Shown here: one piece after another, positions 62,351 through 64,000 of the stretch | Position numbering within the stretch: position 1 is the first letter of the stretch | Layout: the number at the start of each line of letters is the position of its first letter | Source: Paenibacillus odorifer | Lineage (GTDB): Bacteria > Bacillota > Bacilli > Paenibacillales > Paenibacillaceae | Direction of reading: 5' to 3' | Length of the DNA: 64,000 bases | NCBI RefSeq assembly: GCF_000758725.1 | Contig: NZ_CP009428.1 | Coordinates: 3,596,001-3,660,000, forward strand | Program-made: the position numbers and the translations under genes | The notes under the pieces: generated by a model | Seen by the model: the letters and a program-made list of their open reading frames with translations, nothing else | Database searches by the model: none | What the model was told of the DNA's origin: nothing

Positions 62351-63957
62351 AGAGAGAGATTCTCCTTCTGCCGGTGTCGATATTCCTTCGGTGTGCTTCC
62401 TACATTACGTTTGAAAATAACACTAAAATACTGTGGATCAGCATAACCAACTCTGGCAGCGATATCATATGTCTTCAACTGTGTGACCGTAAGGAGTTCT
62501 TTTGCTTTTTCCAAACGGAGTCGAGTCAGATATTCTATAAATGTTTCTCCGGTATGCTGTTTAAAAGTTGCACTGAAATAACTGATGCTCATAAAAATAT
62601 GGCTACACAGCTCATTGAGTGAAAAGCTGTCATTACAATAATTCTCGCGAATATAAGCTTCTGCGGCTTGCATCTGAGAAGTCCGAACCGTTGTTCTCTG
62701 TTCCGATAGTTTAAGTATCAGCTCATGGCAAGTCCTCTCCAGATAATTCCTAGCTTCATCTAAAGTCTTAAGCGCAGCAACCTCTGCAAACATATTATGC
62801 GAAACAACTACTGTATTTGGGAAGCCGATGTCGACTACATAGTTCATCAAAGAAACCAGCAGCTGATAGATGCTGCTACGGCAACCTTCTATAGAGGAGG
62901 TATTACTTTTAAGCTCCTGAAACCACTTCAATAGAATTTCCGATACAGCAGAAGCTTTACCTGTCTTTAAAGCGGATATGAATTGCTTTTCCCATGAGGT
63001 GAAATGCGCCTGATCCAATCCCTTGCCAAACTCAAGATCCTGTATGGAGATAACTTTATTTATGCCTAAAAGGTAACGATATTCTATGGAGGAGACCGCT
63101 TCTTGGAAGGATAGTGGAATTTGTTGTACAGTATTATATTTTCTACCGATGCCTATGGTTGATGACAGCTTCAAATATTTATTTAAGCTACTCTGGACTT
63201 GCTCTGCGAGAAGCTGCGTTGCTACTTCTAACGCCTCTGAATTGCCGGATAATATCGCAGCGATTTTTCCATCTCTCGTCTGGAATACCACTCCGTCTTG
63301 CTCTTTCTCCAGCTGCTCTTGAACAATGTTAAAGGCGCCGAAACGCAGTAGCTCTGCATCAAAAGTTATGTTCTGGCTTCGTTTCTCCAGTTCTATATCT
63401 ATAACGAGCGCAAGGTACACTTGACCCTGCAACTGAATATGAAAATAACTCAATTTATTCTCGATTTCTTCGCTTTTCATTCGAGTAGTTACCAGCTGCT
63501 CCAAAAATCGTTCCCGCAGCAATGGAAGACTCTGATTAAGTTGCATACGAAGCTTAACTAAATTCGCTTTCTGTAAATGCTCTTCATCTAAATCCTGCTT
63601 CATCTTACTTAGAAATTCAGCAAACTCACGTGCATTAATCGGTTTTAATAAGTACTCAGTCACCTTTAGCGTTATCGCCTGCTTCGCATATTCGAAGTCT
63701 TCATATCCAGTGACGATAATGACCTTCATATCCCGGTACCTATCCATCACAGCTCTGGCCAATCCCAGTCCATCCATAAAAGGCATACAAATATCAGTAA
63801 TAATTACGTCAGGCCGATGCTGCTCGATCGCTTCCAGCGCATCTCGGCCATTATCGAAATCACCAACCAGCTCAAACCCATATTTACTCCATGTGATCTT
63901 CTGTTTGATCCCTTCGCGAACCTCATCTTCATCATCAACCAGAATTATCTTATACAT
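62347..63957 (-). CDS. YesN-like response regulator with AraC HTH
   Basis: 536 aa from ATG at 63957 (MYKIILVDD), after GGAGGTG; the open frame extends to 63996 without a site. A receiver domain (~1-120, acidic pocket DDE 8-10, phospho-acceptor in DVIITDICMPFMDG, K in TEYLLKPINARE) is followed by a ~300-residue linker and two AraC HTH motifs near the C-terminus (SLNELCSHIFMSISYFSATF, TYDIAARVGYADPQYFSVIF). It activates sugar genes when phosphorylated by the overlapping kinase. First gene of the three-gene set. Confidence 0.9.
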   Translation of the reverse strand: MYKIILVDDEDEVREGIKQKITWSKYGFELVGDFDNGRDALEAIEQHRPDVIITDICMPFMDGLGLARAVMDRYRDMKVIIVTGYEDFEYAKQAITLKVTEYLLKPINAREFAEFLSKMKQDLDEEHLQKANLVKLRMQLNQSLPLLRERFLEQLVTTRMKSEEIENKLSYFHIQLQGQVYLALVIDIELEKRSQNITFDAELLRFGAFNIVQEQLEKEQDGVVFQTRDGKIAAILSGNSEALEVATQLLAEQVQSSLNKYLKLSSTIGIGRKYNTVQQIPLSFQEAVSSIEYRYLLGINKVISIQDLEFGKGLDQAHFTSWEKQFISALKTGKASAVSEILLKWFQELKSNTSSIEGCRSSIYQLLVSLMNYVVDIGFPNTVVVSHNMFAEVAALKTLDEARNYLERTCHELILKLSEQRTTVRTSQMQAAEAYIRENYCNDSFSLNELCSHIFMSISYFSATFKQHTGETFIEYLTRLRLEKAKELLTVTQLKTYDIAARVGYADPQYFSVIFKRNVGSTPKEYRHRQKENLSL

Positions 63958-64000
63958 CCAACACCTCCACAACTTTAAACTTATCAGCATAAGCATAATA
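63958..64000 (-). other. Upstream region of the yesN-like operon (cut by window edge)
   Basis: Only 43 bases are visible; the promoter lies outside the window. Confidence 0.4.

Noticed and set aside
1..64000. rRNA or tRNA genes
   Set aside because: No cloverleaf-like CCA-ending segment or rRNA conserved block was recognised anywhere.

Overview
This window reads as chromosomal DNA of an AT-rich, endospore-forming member of the Bacillota, most likely a Paenibacillus or close relative. The support is a gerA/gerB/gerC-type germinant receptor operon, a YesM/YesN-type sensor pair with an AraC-family response regulator, a pst operon whose binding protein is a lipoprotein, DUF896 and DUF1836 genes, strong AGGAGG ribosome binding sites and many Rho-independent terminators. 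No rRNA, tRNA, CRISPR array or intact transposase was seen.

Layout. 1-413: 3' end of an iron-siderophore-type ABC ATPase gene. 0.4-16 kb: an accessory, partly decayed stretch. It holds a SUKH (SMI1/KNR4) protein with leucine-rich repeats, a beta-lactamase-like serine hydrolase, an XRE/membrane-protein pair, an MFS exporter with a divergent TetR, a remnant of a transposase-like gene, a PanE-like dehydrogenase with a divergent TetR, and a DUF2268 metalloprotease/MerR-TipAS operon with a textbook 19-bp-spacer MerR promoter. It also holds a frameshifted XRE gene, a PAF-acetylhydrolase-like enzyme and a decapitated, frameshifted histidine kinase. 15.7-30.6 kb: an Imm5-like immunity protein beside an asparagine synthetase, an alpha/beta hydrolase, DUF896, MarR, a sensor kinase, a YtrA-like GntR/ABC operon, an aspartoacylase-like amidohydrolase, a GH4 alpha-galactosidase with a divergent AraC activator, GrpB, MFS, GNAT and DUF4190 genes. 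30.6-34.7 kb: spore germination receptor operon. 34.8-39.9 kb: a tight three-gene operon of a TerB_N/TerB_C protein, a BrxD-like (DUF2791) ATPase and an Lhr/BrxHI-like SF2 helicase, the best candidate here for a little-described DNA-directed or defence system.

40-54.5 kb: niacin permease (NiaP), DUF1836, a CorC/HlyC-type protein, two GNATs, a VOC protein, a Ktr/Trk potassium channel subunit, two tandem M29 aminopeptidases, a metallo-beta-lactamase/TetR operon with two operator palindromes, an XRE/DUF6773 pair, a kilobase of non-coding repeats and a Fur-box nitroreductase. 54.7-58.3 kb: pstSCAB phosphate uptake with a divergent LysR gene. 59.6-64 kb: a three-component sugar-sensing set (binding protein, YesM-like kinase, YesN-like regulator) overlapping at each junction.

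Several start codons were moved from the longest open frame to a start with a proper ribosome binding site or an essential N-terminal residue (asnB, pstS, pstC, the M29 pair, nitroreductase, LysR, YesN and others); this is noted in each entry. Function calls rest on motif and family recognition by eye, without database searches.
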